Source: Bacteroidota bacterium
GTDB lineage: Bacteria > Bacteroidota > Bacteroidia > Sphingobacteriales > Sphingobacteriaceae
Assembly (NCBI GenBank): GCA_013289045.1
Contig: JABDAU010000009.1
Location: 1 to 64,000 of the forward strand
Reading direction: 5' to 3'
DNA: 64,000 bases
Shown: piece after piece, positions 53,208-61,051 of the stretch
Layout of the letters: the number at the start of each line of letters is the position of its first letter
Position numbering within the stretch: the stretch's first letter is position 1
Made by a program: the position numbers and the translations under genes
The notes under the pieces: generated by a model
Databases searched by the model: none
The model's input: the letters and a program-made list of their open reading frames with translations, nothing else
Told to the model about the DNA's origin: nothing

Positions 53208-54494
53208 GTGAAAAAGATCATCCAATACCTCACCATTGCCTTATTTATGGGCGTCTCGTTAACTACCCTCGCGCAAAGCGGGTTTGTACGTGTTGAAGGC
53301 ACGCGGTTTACCATTGATGGCAAGCCTTACCGCTACATAGGCGCTAATTACTGGTATGGCGGCCTGCTGGCTACCAACGGCGAAAAAGGCAAGCAACGCC
53401 TTAAAACCGAGCTCGATTTTATGAAAAAGCATGGCGTTACCAACCTGCGTATAATGGTGGGGGCCGAGGGATTGACCAACTATAAATTCCGCGTACCCAG
53501 CGAAAAGGCCTTGCAGCCCAAACCGGGCATGTTCGATGAAAAGATAATGTACGGGCTGGATTACCTGCTAAACGAGATGGGCAAGCGCAATATGAAAGCC
53601 GTATTGCACTTTACCAATACGTGGGACTGGAGCGGCGGCCTTGGCCAATACTTGCAGTGGAACGGCTTTGGTCCGCAGCCGCATTCAAAATATGGCGGTT
53701 ATACGTGGGATGCTGACCAGCATTATAGCAGCCAGTTTTATACCTGCCAGAAATGTATGGATGAACTGGATACTTACATTAAATATGTATTGCATCGCAC
53801 CAACAGCATCAACGGCAAAAAGTACATGAACGACCCGGGTGTAATGGCCTGGGAGATCATTAACGAGCCCCGCCCGATGGAGCCAGCTGCCAACGAGGCA
53901 TTTTTAGCCTGGATGAAGCATGTTTCGGCGCTGGTGAAATCAATAGATCACAACCATTTACTCACCACCGGCAGCGAAGGAGATATTGCTTCGTCGAACG
54001 ATATGGCGATCTATAAAACGATCCATGCGGATAAAAGTATCGATTACCTTACTATCCACATCTGGCCTAAGAACTGGAGCTGGTTTAAAGATACGGCTAT
54101 CGTGGCCGGATATCCAAACATCATCGCCAACGCTAAAGATTATATCAGTCGCCATTTGGCTGTGGCTAAGGGGTTGAATAAGCCGTTGGTGATAGAGGAA
54201 TTCGGCTTGCCGCGCGATAAACATTCTTTCGGCATCAACGCCACCACAACCAGCCGAAATAACTGGTATACTTATGTTTTCGGCGCCATGATGCAGCACC
54301 CGGAAATAGCAGGGGCTAATTTTTGGGCATTTGGCGGGATAGCACGGCCGATCCCCGGCCAAATATTCTGGAAAGACGGCGACGAGTTTATGGGCGACCC
54401 AGGGGGCGAGGAACAGGGCCTGAATTCAGTGTTTGATTCAGATGCCAGCACATGGGCGGTGATCGGCAAATTTGCCCGCGAGGCGGAGAAATAA
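53208..54494 (+). CDS. GH5 family secreted beta-mannanase-like glycosidase
   Basis: This encodes 428 residues from a GTG start, with a signal peptide (IIQYLTIALFMGVSLTTLA). The (beta/alpha)8 barrel includes GVTNLRIMVGAEG, TNTWDWSGGLGQY, the acid/base Glu220 in AWEIINEPRP and the nucleophile Glu331 in VIEEFGLPRD. This resembles GH5 subfamily 7 endo-mannanases. It would cut beta-1,4-mannan outside the cell. No SusC/D genes are next to it. GH130 at 23728 is far away but acts on related sugars. Confidence 0.88.
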   Translation: MKKIIQYLTIALFMGVSLTTLAQSGFVRVEGTRFTIDGKPYRYIGANYWYGGLLATNGEKGKQRLKTELDFMKKHGVTNLRIMVGAEGLTNYKFRVPSEKALQPKPGMFDEKIMYGLDYLLNEMGKRNMKAVLHFTNTWDWSGGLGQYLQWNGFGPQPHSKYGGYTWDADQHYSSQFYTCQKCMDELDTYIKYVLHRTNSINGKKYMNDPGVMAWEIINEPRPMEPAANEAFLAWMKHVSALVKSIDHNHLLTTGSEGDIASSNDMAIYKTIHADKSIDYLTIHIWPKNWSWFKDTAIVAGYPNIIANAKDYISRHLAVAKGLNKPLVIEEFGLPRDKHSFGINATTTSRNNWYTYVFGAMMQHPEIAGANFWAFGGIARPIPGQIFWKDGDEFMGDPGGEEQGLNSVFDSDASTWAVIGKFAREAEK

Positions 54495-54507
54495 GTAGCC
54501 ATTAAGA

Positions 54508-55518
54508 CTATTTGTTTAAGCCTATCAGCAGATCTTTATTGTCGCCGGTATCAGCATTATCAAATTTTCCGTTGATGATACTTTGACCGGTAATTCCCGG
54601 GTTGTTTCCACTGCCGAGCGGCCAGCTGCCTTTTGTTTCCCATACGTCGAGGCCGGCCAGCGTTGCAGCTTTCAGCCCGAAATCGGTGCAATTATTTTTA
54701 CTGAGGTGATATGCCAGCGTATTATATTGCTGTGTAAGGGCCAGTATTTTTTCAAAACGCCGCTTTGATATGAATTTACCCAATACCTCGTCCCAGGCAT
54801 GTTCCGAATCATCCTTAAATATTGATGACGTAGACGGAATAATGGGCGTTGCAGAAAGCGGGTTGTCCTTTTTGGGATAAAAGCCGAAAGAAATGGCAGC
54901 GTAGGTAGAATCGGAATTATATTTGATAAGGGTGATGAAAGTATGGCCCGTATTTGCCAGTTTAAATATCCTGGGCTTTCCACGCACAGGTTGTTTAACA
55001 TGGAATACCAGCGCATAGGCAATGGCTGTTTTGCCATCGTTAAAGGTATTAACGATCCTATCGCTGCTTATCGCTTTACTTTTTACCTCCTTATTGGTAT
55101 CAGGGCCCAGGAAATTAACCTGTTCTTCAAGCGTAGAGTCGTCACTTGCGGTGATGGCCGGGCTGCCGGTGGTAATGCTATCCACATCAAAGCGCATGGT
55201 TTTAAAAAAGCATTTCATAGCCAGCGGATATAGCCGTAGCCTGGTGAAAATGCCGGCCAGTCTGTATAAGTTGCGCACTTTAGCTTCGTTATAATTGGCA
55301 TCTTCGGTTTCAAGCCCTTTCAGGTAGGCCATCATTTTCTTTCTTTGCTGGGGCTTGCTGATATTGCCGTCGAAAGTTTCGGGGACTTCAGTGTGGTTAC
55401 CGGTAATCTTTAAGTGTGCTTCAACCGAAGTTAAATAAACAGGAGATTGCGCGTTAACCGTGCCGGCTAAAAAAACGCAAAATAAAAGGAGTAGGGGGTA
55501 GTGATATCGGGAGTTCAT
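54508..55518 (-). CDS. secreted protein with possible papain-like His/Cys pair, unknown
   Basis: This encodes 336 residues with a signal peptide (YPLLLLFCVFLAGTVNA). Residues about 80-130 are helical. The C-terminal half has TGHTFITLIKY and YHLSKNNCTDFGLKAATLAG. A His followed by a Cys in this order, with a preceding N, recalls permuted NlpC/P60-like or DUF4105-type hydrolases. No family is certain. It is exported by Sec and probably located in the periplasm. The gene converges with the GH5 gene. Confidence 0.6.
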   Translation of the reverse strand: MNSRYHYPLLLLFCVFLAGTVNAQSPVYLTSVEAHLKITGNHTEVPETFDGNISKPQQRKKMMAYLKGLETEDANYNEAKVRNLYRLAGIFTRLRLYPLAMKCFFKTMRFDVDSITTGSPAITASDDSTLEEQVNFLGPDTNKEVKSKAISSDRIVNTFNDGKTAIAYALVFHVKQPVRGKPRIFKLANTGHTFITLIKYNSDSTYAAISFGFYPKKDNPLSATPIIPSTSSIFKDDSEHAWDEVLGKFISKRRFEKILALTQQYNTLAYHLSKNNCTDFGLKAATLAGLDVWETKGSWPLGSGNNPGITGQSIINGKFDNADTGDNKDLLIGLNK

Positions 55519-55622
55519 ACGCTTTATAAAAAATGAAATTGTTAAGCAGGCAAGGGTTTACATGCAACAACAACATATTTTATGGGCGATGATCATGGCG
55601 TAAATGTAAAAACTTTTTAATA

Positions 55623-55641
55623 CTCTACAAAATTAGTAGAC
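55623..55641. promoter_or_regulatory. palindromic motif CTCTAC-N7-GTAGAC upstream of SDR gene
   Basis: CTCTAC AAAATTA GTAGAC. The identical core CTACAAAATTAGT recurs at the leader-peptide promoter (56456-56476). It lies 21 bases before the SDR start codon, next to TAATCTTG, a -7-like box. A regulator dimer with a 7-base spacer between half-sites is implied. Confidence 0.65.
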
Positions 55642-55662
55642 TTTTTTTTCTAATCTTGCAAT

Positions 55663-56415
55663 ATGGATCAATATGCATTAGTTACAGGAGCGAGCAAAGG
55701 AATAGGCAGGGCGATATCGGTATTATTATCTCAAAAAGGGTATAAGCTGATCTTAGTTGCACGGTCACAGGCTGATCTTAAACAATTCGCTGCTGAGCTA
55801 CCTGGCGGGGCATTGTATTTTGCTATCGATCTTTCTGAAAATGGCGCTGCAAAAAAAGTAGCGGGATTTTGTAAAGATCTTGCCGTATCAATTTTAGTAA
55901 ATAATGCCGGTTACGGTTTATGGGGTAATTTTGATGAGAGCGACATCGCGCAGCAAGCAAACATGTTACAGGTTAATATAAACGCAGTTGTTGAGCTAAC
56001 CGGTTACCTGTTGCCGCAGTTAAAGCAACAGGATGCTTATATTTTAAATGTTTCCAGCACGGCCGCCTACCAGGCAGTGCCTACGCTGGCCGTTTATGCT
56101 GCCACCAAGGCATTTGTGCTGTCATTTAGCAGGGCGCTGCGGATAGAATTAAAAGACAGCGTATCGGTAAGCTGCCTTTGCCCGGGGCCGACTGATACCG
56201 GGTTTGCGCACCGGGCCGGGATGGATGCTTTGGCCGATATTGCCGAAAAATTTAATATGCAGCCTGCCGAAGTAGCCAAAATTGGCGTGGATGGCATGTT
56301 TAAAAAGAAAGCGGAGATCATACCCGGTTTCTTGAATAAAGTATCGGCAATTGGCGCGCGCCACATCAATAAAGCATTAATAGAACGCATCAGCGCCGGA
56401 TTATATAAAAAGTAA
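55663..56415 (+). CDS. short-chain dehydrogenase/reductase
   Basis: This encodes 250 residues. The cofactor motif is VTGASKGIGRA, then LVNNAGYGLWG, and the active-site Tyr145 and Lys149 (VYAATKAF). The Ser is in LNVSSTAAY. The C-terminal end has the VSCLCPGPTDTGFAH pattern. The substrate is unknown. Its promoter has the same palindrome as the poly-Cys leader downstream, so it may belong to the same sulfur-linked regulon. Confidence 0.9.
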   Translation: MDQYALVTGASKGIGRAISVLLSQKGYKLILVARSQADLKQFAAELPGGALYFAIDLSENGAAKKVAGFCKDLAVSILVNNAGYGLWGNFDESDIAQQANMLQVNINAVVELTGYLLPQLKQQDAYILNVSSTAAYQAVPTLAVYAATKAFVLSFSRALRIELKDSVSVSCLCPGPTDTGFAHRAGMDALADIAEKFNMQPAEVAKIGVDGMFKKKAEIIPGFLNKVSAIGARHINKALIERISAGLYKK

Positions 56416-56422
56416 AATAAAT

Positions 56423-56452
56423 TTGGGTTTTATAAAGAATTCTCTACATTTG
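56423..56452 (+). promoter_or_regulatory. Bacteroidota-type promoter of the leader peptide / PhyH unit
   Basis: TTG at 56423-56425, 19-base spacer, TACATTTG at 56445-56452 (exact match to TAnnTTTG). The predicted +1 is near 56458, inside the palindrome at 56456-56476. Confidence 0.7.
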
Positions 56453-56455
56453 CAA

Positions 56456-56476
56456 TGTCTACAAAATTAGTCGACA
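56456..56476. promoter_or_regulatory. palindromic motif TGTCTAC-N7-GTCGACA at +1 of the leader
   Basis: The arms TGTCTAC and GTCGACA differ from perfect symmetry by one base. The 13-base core CTACAAAATTAGT is shared with the site at 55623-55641. It overlaps the predicted transcription start, so a bound protein would block RNA polymerase. Confidence 0.65.
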
Positions 56477-56484
56477 TTATTTAA

Positions 56485-56568
56485 ATGAATCCAAACAGTA
56501 AAATAAACACCGCTATCTCCATGCGAATGCCATCCTGCCCGGATGGCTTGTGTTGCTGTTGTTGTTAA
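56485..56568 (+). CDS. poly-cysteine leader peptide (candidate attenuator)
   Basis: This 27-codon frame starts with ATG at 56485 and ends TGT TGC TGT TGT TGT TAA. The C-terminus is DGLCCCCC, and another Cys comes nine residues before the stop, so 6 of 27 residues are Cys. It lies 9 bases after the palindromic operator and 54 bases before the PhyH-like gene. A hairpin (GCCATCC, TGCCC, GGATGGC; 56529-56547) sits just before the Cys run. The Cys codons also form the left arm of a possible weak terminator (CTGTTG 56556-56561 with CAACGG 56573-56578, then ATTTTT). When Cys-tRNA is scarce, stalling would disrupt that stem. The layout is that of cysteine-responsive attenuators. Confidence 0.75.
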   Translation: MNPNSKINTAISMRMPSCPDGLCCCCC

Positions 56569-56622
56569 TGCCCAACGGATTTTTAACTAACTATTTCATT
56601 TAATTTTTTCTCTTTTATTTTC

Positions 56623-57426
56623 ATGGATACTAATTATCAAAGGTTCAGCCTTGGGGCTGAGATCACTGAAGAGCAGCATGCTTTTTTTAACCGTAACGGG
56701 TTTATACATTTTAAGAATTTTATCGAGCCGGGAACAGTTCAGGACATCATCCGCGCATCAAAACAGGTGGAAGATAGCTGGATACAACAGAATATTGAAA
56801 AAGTAAATGGCGTACCCATCAAATATGGAAAAGACCTTGACGGATCACCCATCGTACAGCGTTTTGCGTTCATCAACCAACATCATCCGCTGCTTTCAGA
56901 ATTTACGCTCGACCCCCGTTTTCAAACTTTGCTGAGCCTGGTACCCGGGTCGCGTTTAGGAACTGATGAGAAAGACGGGATGGTTTTTAACCATTATGTT
57001 AACGGCGACGAAAGCAGTTTTACAAAAATGGGCTGGCATACAGACGGCCTGCGCGATATTTTCCAGGGCACTAAATTAAACCCGATGCTGAATGTTGGCA
57101 TACACCTGAGCGACGCCAGGCCAAACAATGGCGGCTTGCGCATATTACCGGGAACGCACAAACAAAGCCTTTACCAGATGCTGTTTAGGAAAAGGTATTT
57201 TTTGGATCATGACAGTGATGAAAACGAGTTGGCGATCGCCCCTAAAGCAGGCGACCTTACTATCCACGACGGGCGTTTATGGCACCGCGTAGCACAATCG
57301 TCGGTAGTGGGCGAGGAAAGCAGAAGGCGGGTAATCTACATACCTATTATTGCCGGGAAATACGAGCCGAAGAGTGAAAACAGCCGTACTGCGTTGTACC
57401 AGCGGTTTGCTAAAATAGTTAAGTAG
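56623..57426 (+). CDS. phytanoyl-CoA dioxygenase (PhyH) family protein
   Basis: This encodes 267 residues. The Fe(II)/2-oxoglutarate site is visible: His139 and Asp141 (MGWHTDGLRDIF), the distal His221 (HDGRLWHRVAQ) and an Arg in RRRVIYIPI for 2-oxoglutarate. PhyH-type enzymes hydroxylate small molecules; some relatives work on sulfonates, quaternary amines or lipids. The upstream poly-Cys leader and the shared operator suggest expression when cysteine is low. A sulfur-scavenging oxygenase is therefore my best guess, but the substrate is unproven. Confidence 0.88.
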   Translation: MDTNYQRFSLGAEITEEQHAFFNRNGFIHFKNFIEPGTVQDIIRASKQVEDSWIQQNIEKVNGVPIKYGKDLDGSPIVQRFAFINQHHPLLSEFTLDPRFQTLLSLVPGSRLGTDEKDGMVFNHYVNGDESSFTKMGWHTDGLRDIFQGTKLNPMLNVGIHLSDARPNNGGLRILPGTHKQSLYQMLFRKRYFLDHDSDENELAIAPKAGDLTIHDGRLWHRVAQSSVVGEESRRRVIYIPIIAGKYEPKSENSRTALYQRFAKIVK

Positions 57427-57582
57427 CGGCCTATGTTAATTGCACTGGCTATCGGTTATTTTATTCGCAGGAGGCATTTAAAATTAAACAATAATAAATA
57501 GAGCAAAACTGGCCCTGTAGCGCAAGAGGGTTCAACTATAAAAATACACAATTGGTTTAGTTTGTTTAGTTTTTACTTATTC

Positions 57583-57630
57583 GGGAGGCATAGGGCAAGT
57601 TTGCTGCCATGTTTACTGCCTATGTCTTCC
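57583..57630. other. hairpin between PhyH gene and tRNA-Cys
   Basis: GGGAGGCATAGGGCAAGT (57583-57600) can pair with ACTGCCTATGTCTTCC (57615-57630), giving about 14 paired positions around a 14-base loop. No T-run follows. It lies 40 bases before the tRNA gene. The rest of 57427-57670 holds nothing else that I can name. Confidence 0.45.
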
Positions 57631-57670
57631 TGGAAAGTAAATTTTAATTATCTATACCATAACATAAGCA

Positions 57671-57742
57671 GGCGGAGTGGCCGAGTGGTTAGGCGGGAGT
57701 CTGCAAAACTTCTTACAACGGTTCGAATCCGTTCTCACGCCT
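57671..57742 (+). tRNA. tRNA-Cys (GCA) with an extra A in the acceptor stem
   Basis: The D arm (GCC, GAGTGGTTA, GGC), anticodon arm (loop CTGCAAA, anticodon GCA) and T arm (AACGG TTCGAAT CCGTT) are all present. The 5' acceptor strand is GGCGGAG. The 3' strand should be CTCCGCC but reads CTC-A-CGCC, with one additional A at 57737. Without that base the stem is a perfect 7 bp. The discriminator is T57742, and CCA is not encoded. It may be a functional tRNA with a bulge, a decaying copy or a sequencing error. Confidence 0.85.
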
Positions 57743-57865
57743 CATCAAAATATGATAAGGAATACAGGCATGAATAGTTGCTTATTTCTTTTTCGGGCAC
57801 TACATACCCGAGGTATTTAAACAATTTTGGAAATTTACCGGCGTTATATACCTAATTATAACGTT

Positions 57866-58366
57866 ATGATATTATTCGCATACGCCGGTAATATGGATGT
57901 GGAGGAATTTTCGAACTCCGTTCCTTCGGCAAAAAAGATCTGTATTGGTAAATTGCCGGGCTATAATTTTACTTTCAGCACTACAGCTGCCGATGATTCG
58001 TCAAAGGCCAATATATCGCCATCATTTGAGGCTGATGCTGCGGTTTGGGGTGTGCTGATAGAGGTTAATGACGAGGAGAAGGATAGTTTCTTCAACCCTG
58101 ATCCCAACACGAACGACCTGCAGCTGGAATTGCTGAGCTGCCTGGGCGAAGACGGTGAAATTTACCAGGCACATGTTTTTACTACAAAGCCTCACGCTAT
58201 AAATACACACATACTACCTTACGACTGGTACCACGAGCGCATTATTAAGCTCGCTGTTCATGCCGGTTTGCCGGTTGAATATATCGGCAAGATCTCCGGT
58301 CTGCCATTCAAACCCGACCCTGACGAACAGCGAGCCGAAAAACGCCGGAAAAAGTTCAGGCTTTAA
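57866..58366 (+). CDS. gamma-glutamylcyclotransferase-like protein
   Basis: This encodes 166 residues from the ATG at 57866; a frame to 57827 adds an unlikely 13 residues. The GGCT-like fold is suggested by FAYAGNMDVEEFSN (an altered YGSN motif), ICIGKLPGYNFTFSTTA and AVWGVLIEVNDEEKDSFF, whose Glu could be catalytic. The family cleaves gamma-glutamyl amino acids or peptides to 5-oxoproline, and some act on glutathione. This fits the cysteine context of the genes before it, although a shared transcript is not shown. Confidence 0.75.
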   Translation: MILFAYAGNMDVEEFSNSVPSAKKICIGKLPGYNFTFSTTAADDSSKANISPSFEADAAVWGVLIEVNDEEKDSFFNPDPNTNDLQLELLSCLGEDGEIYQAHVFTTKPHAINTHILPYDWYHERIIKLAVHAGLPVEYIGKISGLPFKPDPDEQRAEKRRKKFRL

Positions 58367-58381
58367 TCGTTAGCTTTGAAT

Positions 58382-58987
58382 ATGGAGATAGCCGCTGCTT
58401 TAGAACTGTTCAGGCGTGAACTGGCACAATATGTAGAATTTAACGAGGCGGAGTGGATCGTATTCACGCAGCACCTCAAATTCAGCCTGTTGAAAAAGAA
58501 GCATTACTTTGCCGAATACGGCAAGATTTGCGATAAGGTCGGTTTCCTTGTTTCGGGCGCGGTACGGTATTTCTATATGAAAGATGGCGAGGAGATCACC
58601 AGCTATTTCAGTTTTACAAATGAATTTGTAGGCTCCTACAAAAGCTACCTCACCCGCCAGCCTGGCTTTAGCTATATACAGGCATTGGAAGATACCCGGC
58701 TCATCACTTTTACCCGTACCGATATGGAGCAAATGCTGGCAAACCCGGTATTGGCCTATAAAATGGAACGTTTTGGCCGCCAGTTGGCCGAGCATTATCT
58801 CTGCTGTTATGAGGACAGGGTAGCATCCTTCGTTACCCAAACGCCCGAAGAACGGTATATGAGTTTACTCAGTACAGGTAAAGAAGTATTACAGCGCATC
58901 CCACAGCATTATATCGCGCATTTTTTGGGCATTACGCCTGTCTCTTTGTCGCGTATCAGGCGGCGGGTAATGGAGATGGTAAGGTGA
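58382..58987 (+). CDS. Crp/Fnr-family transcriptional regulator
   Basis: This encodes 201 residues from the ATG at 58382. The cyclic-nucleotide-binding jelly roll lies in residues 10-120 (FAEYGKICDKVGFLVSGAVR, YFYMKDGEEITSYFSF) and a short helix-turn-helix at the C-terminus (IAHFLGITPVSLSRIRRRV). The nucleotide-binding Glu/Arg set is not obvious, so the ligand may differ. It starts 15 bases after the GGCT-like gene and is probably co-transcribed with it. Confidence 0.88.
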   Translation: MEIAAALELFRRELAQYVEFNEAEWIVFTQHLKFSLLKKKHYFAEYGKICDKVGFLVSGAVRYFYMKDGEEITSYFSFTNEFVGSYKSYLTRQPGFSYIQALEDTRLITFTRTDMEQMLANPVLAYKMERFGRQLAEHYLCCYEDRVASFVTQTPEERYMSLLSTGKEVLQRIPQHYIAHFLGITPVSLSRIRRRVMEMVR

Positions 58988-59039
58988 TAACCCTTTAATA
59001 TTTTTGTAATATCTTAAATTTGTATTAAAACGGGTATTT

Positions 59040-59912
59040 ATGAAAAAGCCAGACAGCATAAGTTCTTCATTCCAGCTTGCTGTTTCGGCAATAGATGCCG
59101 GCAACATCGCTGAACTGGAGGATTTAATTACCAGCGATCCCGGTTTGGTTAGAGATCGATTACGCAATAATGAAAACGGTTATTTCAAAGATCCATACCT
59201 GCTTTGGTTTGTGGCGGATAATCCTATCCGGGTGGATAAATTGCCGGCTAATATAATTGAGATAACAAATTTATTAATACAAGCAGTAAAACGCGAATCG
59301 CCGGATACCTGTCAGCAGCAAATTGACTATACACTTGCTTTGGTAGCTTCCGGCTACATTCCCCGTGAATGTGGTGTTCAGATACCAATGATCGATCTTC
59401 TTATAGATGCAGGCGCCTCGCCTGATGTTGCGATGATTGCTTTGACAAATGGAAATTTAAACGCTGCACAACATTTAATCGACCACGGTAGCAAGCTTAA
59501 CTTAGCATTGGCCGTTTGCCTTGAACATATGGATGACATTGGCCATTTGGCCGCTCATGCGAGTGATACTGAAAAATTAACCGCGCTTGCGGCTGCGGCA
59601 TATTATGGAAAAGCAAACATGATAAAGCGGTTATTGGAAATGGGAACCGATCCTGATGGTTACCCGGCAGTAACCAGCGGCTTCCATAGTCACGCTACAC
59701 CTTTGCACCAGGCGGTAAGCTCCGGTTCACTTGATTCGGTGAAATTGTTGGTTGAAGCAGGCGCAAGGCGTGATATGCCGGACAAGATATATGATGGAAC
59801 TCCAATGGGTTGGGCTATTTATTTACAGAGTGAACATTCTTCTGATGAAGCAAAACAAAAAGGTTTTGCCTTAATCGAAACATATCTTCGGGACCTGGAA
59901 CTCGCAAATTAA
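59040..59912 (+). CDS. ankyrin-repeat protein
   Basis: This encodes 290 residues. At least three ankyrin units are visible, for example PLHQAVSSGSLDSVKLLVEA (residue about 220 on), AAAYYGKANMIKRLLEMG and NGNLNAAQHLIDHGSKLN, with weaker units before. There is no signal peptide and no membrane helix. It should be a cytosolic scaffold for protein contacts. The partner is unknown. It is separated by 52 bases from the Crp-type gene. Confidence 0.82.
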   Translation: MKKPDSISSSFQLAVSAIDAGNIAELEDLITSDPGLVRDRLRNNENGYFKDPYLLWFVADNPIRVDKLPANIIEITNLLIQAVKRESPDTCQQQIDYTLALVASGYIPRECGVQIPMIDLLIDAGASPDVAMIALTNGNLNAAQHLIDHGSKLNLALAVCLEHMDDIGHLAAHASDTEKLTALAAAAYYGKANMIKRLLEMGTDPDGYPAVTSGFHSHATPLHQAVSSGSLDSVKLLVEAGARRDMPDKIYDGTPMGWAIYLQSEHSSDEAKQKGFALIETYLRDLELAN

Positions 59913-60023
59913 GCTTTTAATGGGCTATAAATTCTTTCTGTAAGCAGTTCGTTTTCTTATCTTTTGTTAACGTTTTGGCTGTCAACACAGCACTACCTTT
60001 GATCTATCAAAACAGATAAAATT

Positions 60024-60953
60024 ATGCATACCATATTAGGAGCCGGCGGCGCAGTTGCCAATGCACTAACCCGCGAACTGACCAATAATAACGAAACCAT
60101 CCGCTTAACCAGTCGCAAGGAAATTAAAACCGGCGGGAAAAATACGACCTGGCAAAAGGCCGACCTGCTGAGCCAGCAGGATGTATCTGCCGTGGTAAAA
60201 GGATCGGACATTGTTTACCTAACCGCCGGATTAGTTTATAATAAGGACATTTGGCGGCAGCAATGGCCTATCATTATGCAGAATGTAATGAATGCCGTGA
60301 AAGACGCCGGGGCAAGGCTGATCTTTTTTGACAACGTTTATATGTACGGACTGGTTGACGGCCCCATCACCGAAGATACGCCTTACAAACCTGTGAGCGT
60401 AAAAGGCGAGGTACGTGCCGGGATTGCTGAAAGGCTAATGGACGAAGTAAAAGCAGGTAAAATCAACGCCACCATCGCCCGCGGCGCTGATTTCTACGGC
60501 ATGGGCAATATGAATGCTGTGCTTGACATGATGGTGATTGATAAAATAGCAAAAGGCGAGCGTGCGCAGTGGGTGGGAGATGTGAAAAAACTGCACAATT
60601 ATAGCTACATACCCGACATGGGCAAGGCGATGTACCTGTTGGGCCAAACGCCTGAAAGCGCCAATCAAATATGGCATATGCCCACTGCAAAACCAATTAC
60701 CGGCAAGCAGATGTTGGAGCTGATCGGCAAAACCTATGGCGTAGAACCAAAATATTTTGCCATCAATAAGTTTATGCTGCAGCTGTTTGGCTTGTTTGAT
60801 AAAATGACCAAAGAGGTGGTGGAAATGTACTATCAATTCGACCACGACTATAACTTCAACTCGGATAAATTTGAAAAGGCGTTTAATTTTAAGCCAACTA
60901 CTTATGAGGATGGGTTGAAGGTATTGTCGCAGACGTTGTATAAGAAGCAGTAG
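60024..60953 (+). CDS. NAD-dependent epimerase/dehydratase family protein
   Basis: This encodes 309 residues. It is an extended SDR with a modified Rossmann motif (ILGAGGAVANALTREL), Asp-binding DIVYLTAGLVYN and the YMYGLVDGP stretch, where Tyr would be catalytic in typical family members but the usual YxxxK spacing is not clear. Substrate specificity is unknown. Its stop codon (60951-60953) overlaps the first base of the CCATAG inverted repeat. Confidence 0.82.
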   Translation: MHTILGAGGAVANALTRELTNNNETIRLTSRKEIKTGGKNTTWQKADLLSQQDVSAVVKGSDIVYLTAGLVYNKDIWRQQWPIIMQNVMNAVKDAGARLIFFDNVYMYGLVDGPITEDTPYKPVSVKGEVRAGIAERLMDEVKAGKINATIARGADFYGMGNMNAVLDMMVIDKIAKGERAQWVGDVKKLHNYSYIPDMGKAMYLLGQTPESANQIWHMPTAKPITGKQMLELIGKTYGVEPKYFAINKFMLQLFGLFDKMTKEVVEMYYQFDHDYNFNSDKFEKAFNFKPTTYEDGLKVLSQTLYKKQ

Positions 60954-61030
60954 TCCATAGTCCATGGACGATAGACCATAGCTATTGATCGAATTTCATG
61001 GCTATGGTCTATCGACTATCGTCTATGGAC
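60953..61030. repeat. inverted repeat, CCATAG family (copy 2)
   Basis: The left arm GTCCATAG...GACCATAGC (60953-60982) and right arm GCTATGGTC...TATGGAC (61001-61030) match over 30 positions with few differences. It lies between two convergent genes and starts within the stop codon of the epimerase gene. The other copy is at 11951-12034. Confidence 0.88.
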
Positions 61031-61051
61031 AATCTTTTTGTTTCCAAAGAA

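Noticed and set aside
52955..53323. 122-codon minus-strand frame overlapping the antitoxin promoter, REPs and the GH5 signal peptide
   Set aside because: It runs antisense to a clear signal peptide gene and through REP palindromes. It has no domain or start context.
57434..57502. 22-codon frame MLIALAIGYFIRRRH... just behind the PhyH gene
   Set aside because: It has one hydrophobic helix and a basic end, but it is too short to separate from chance. I kept it out of the features.
57562..57777. 71-codon plus-strand frame across the tRNA-Cys gene
   Set aside because: It covers the tRNA and the hairpin. The sequence is explained by the tRNA and is not protein-like.
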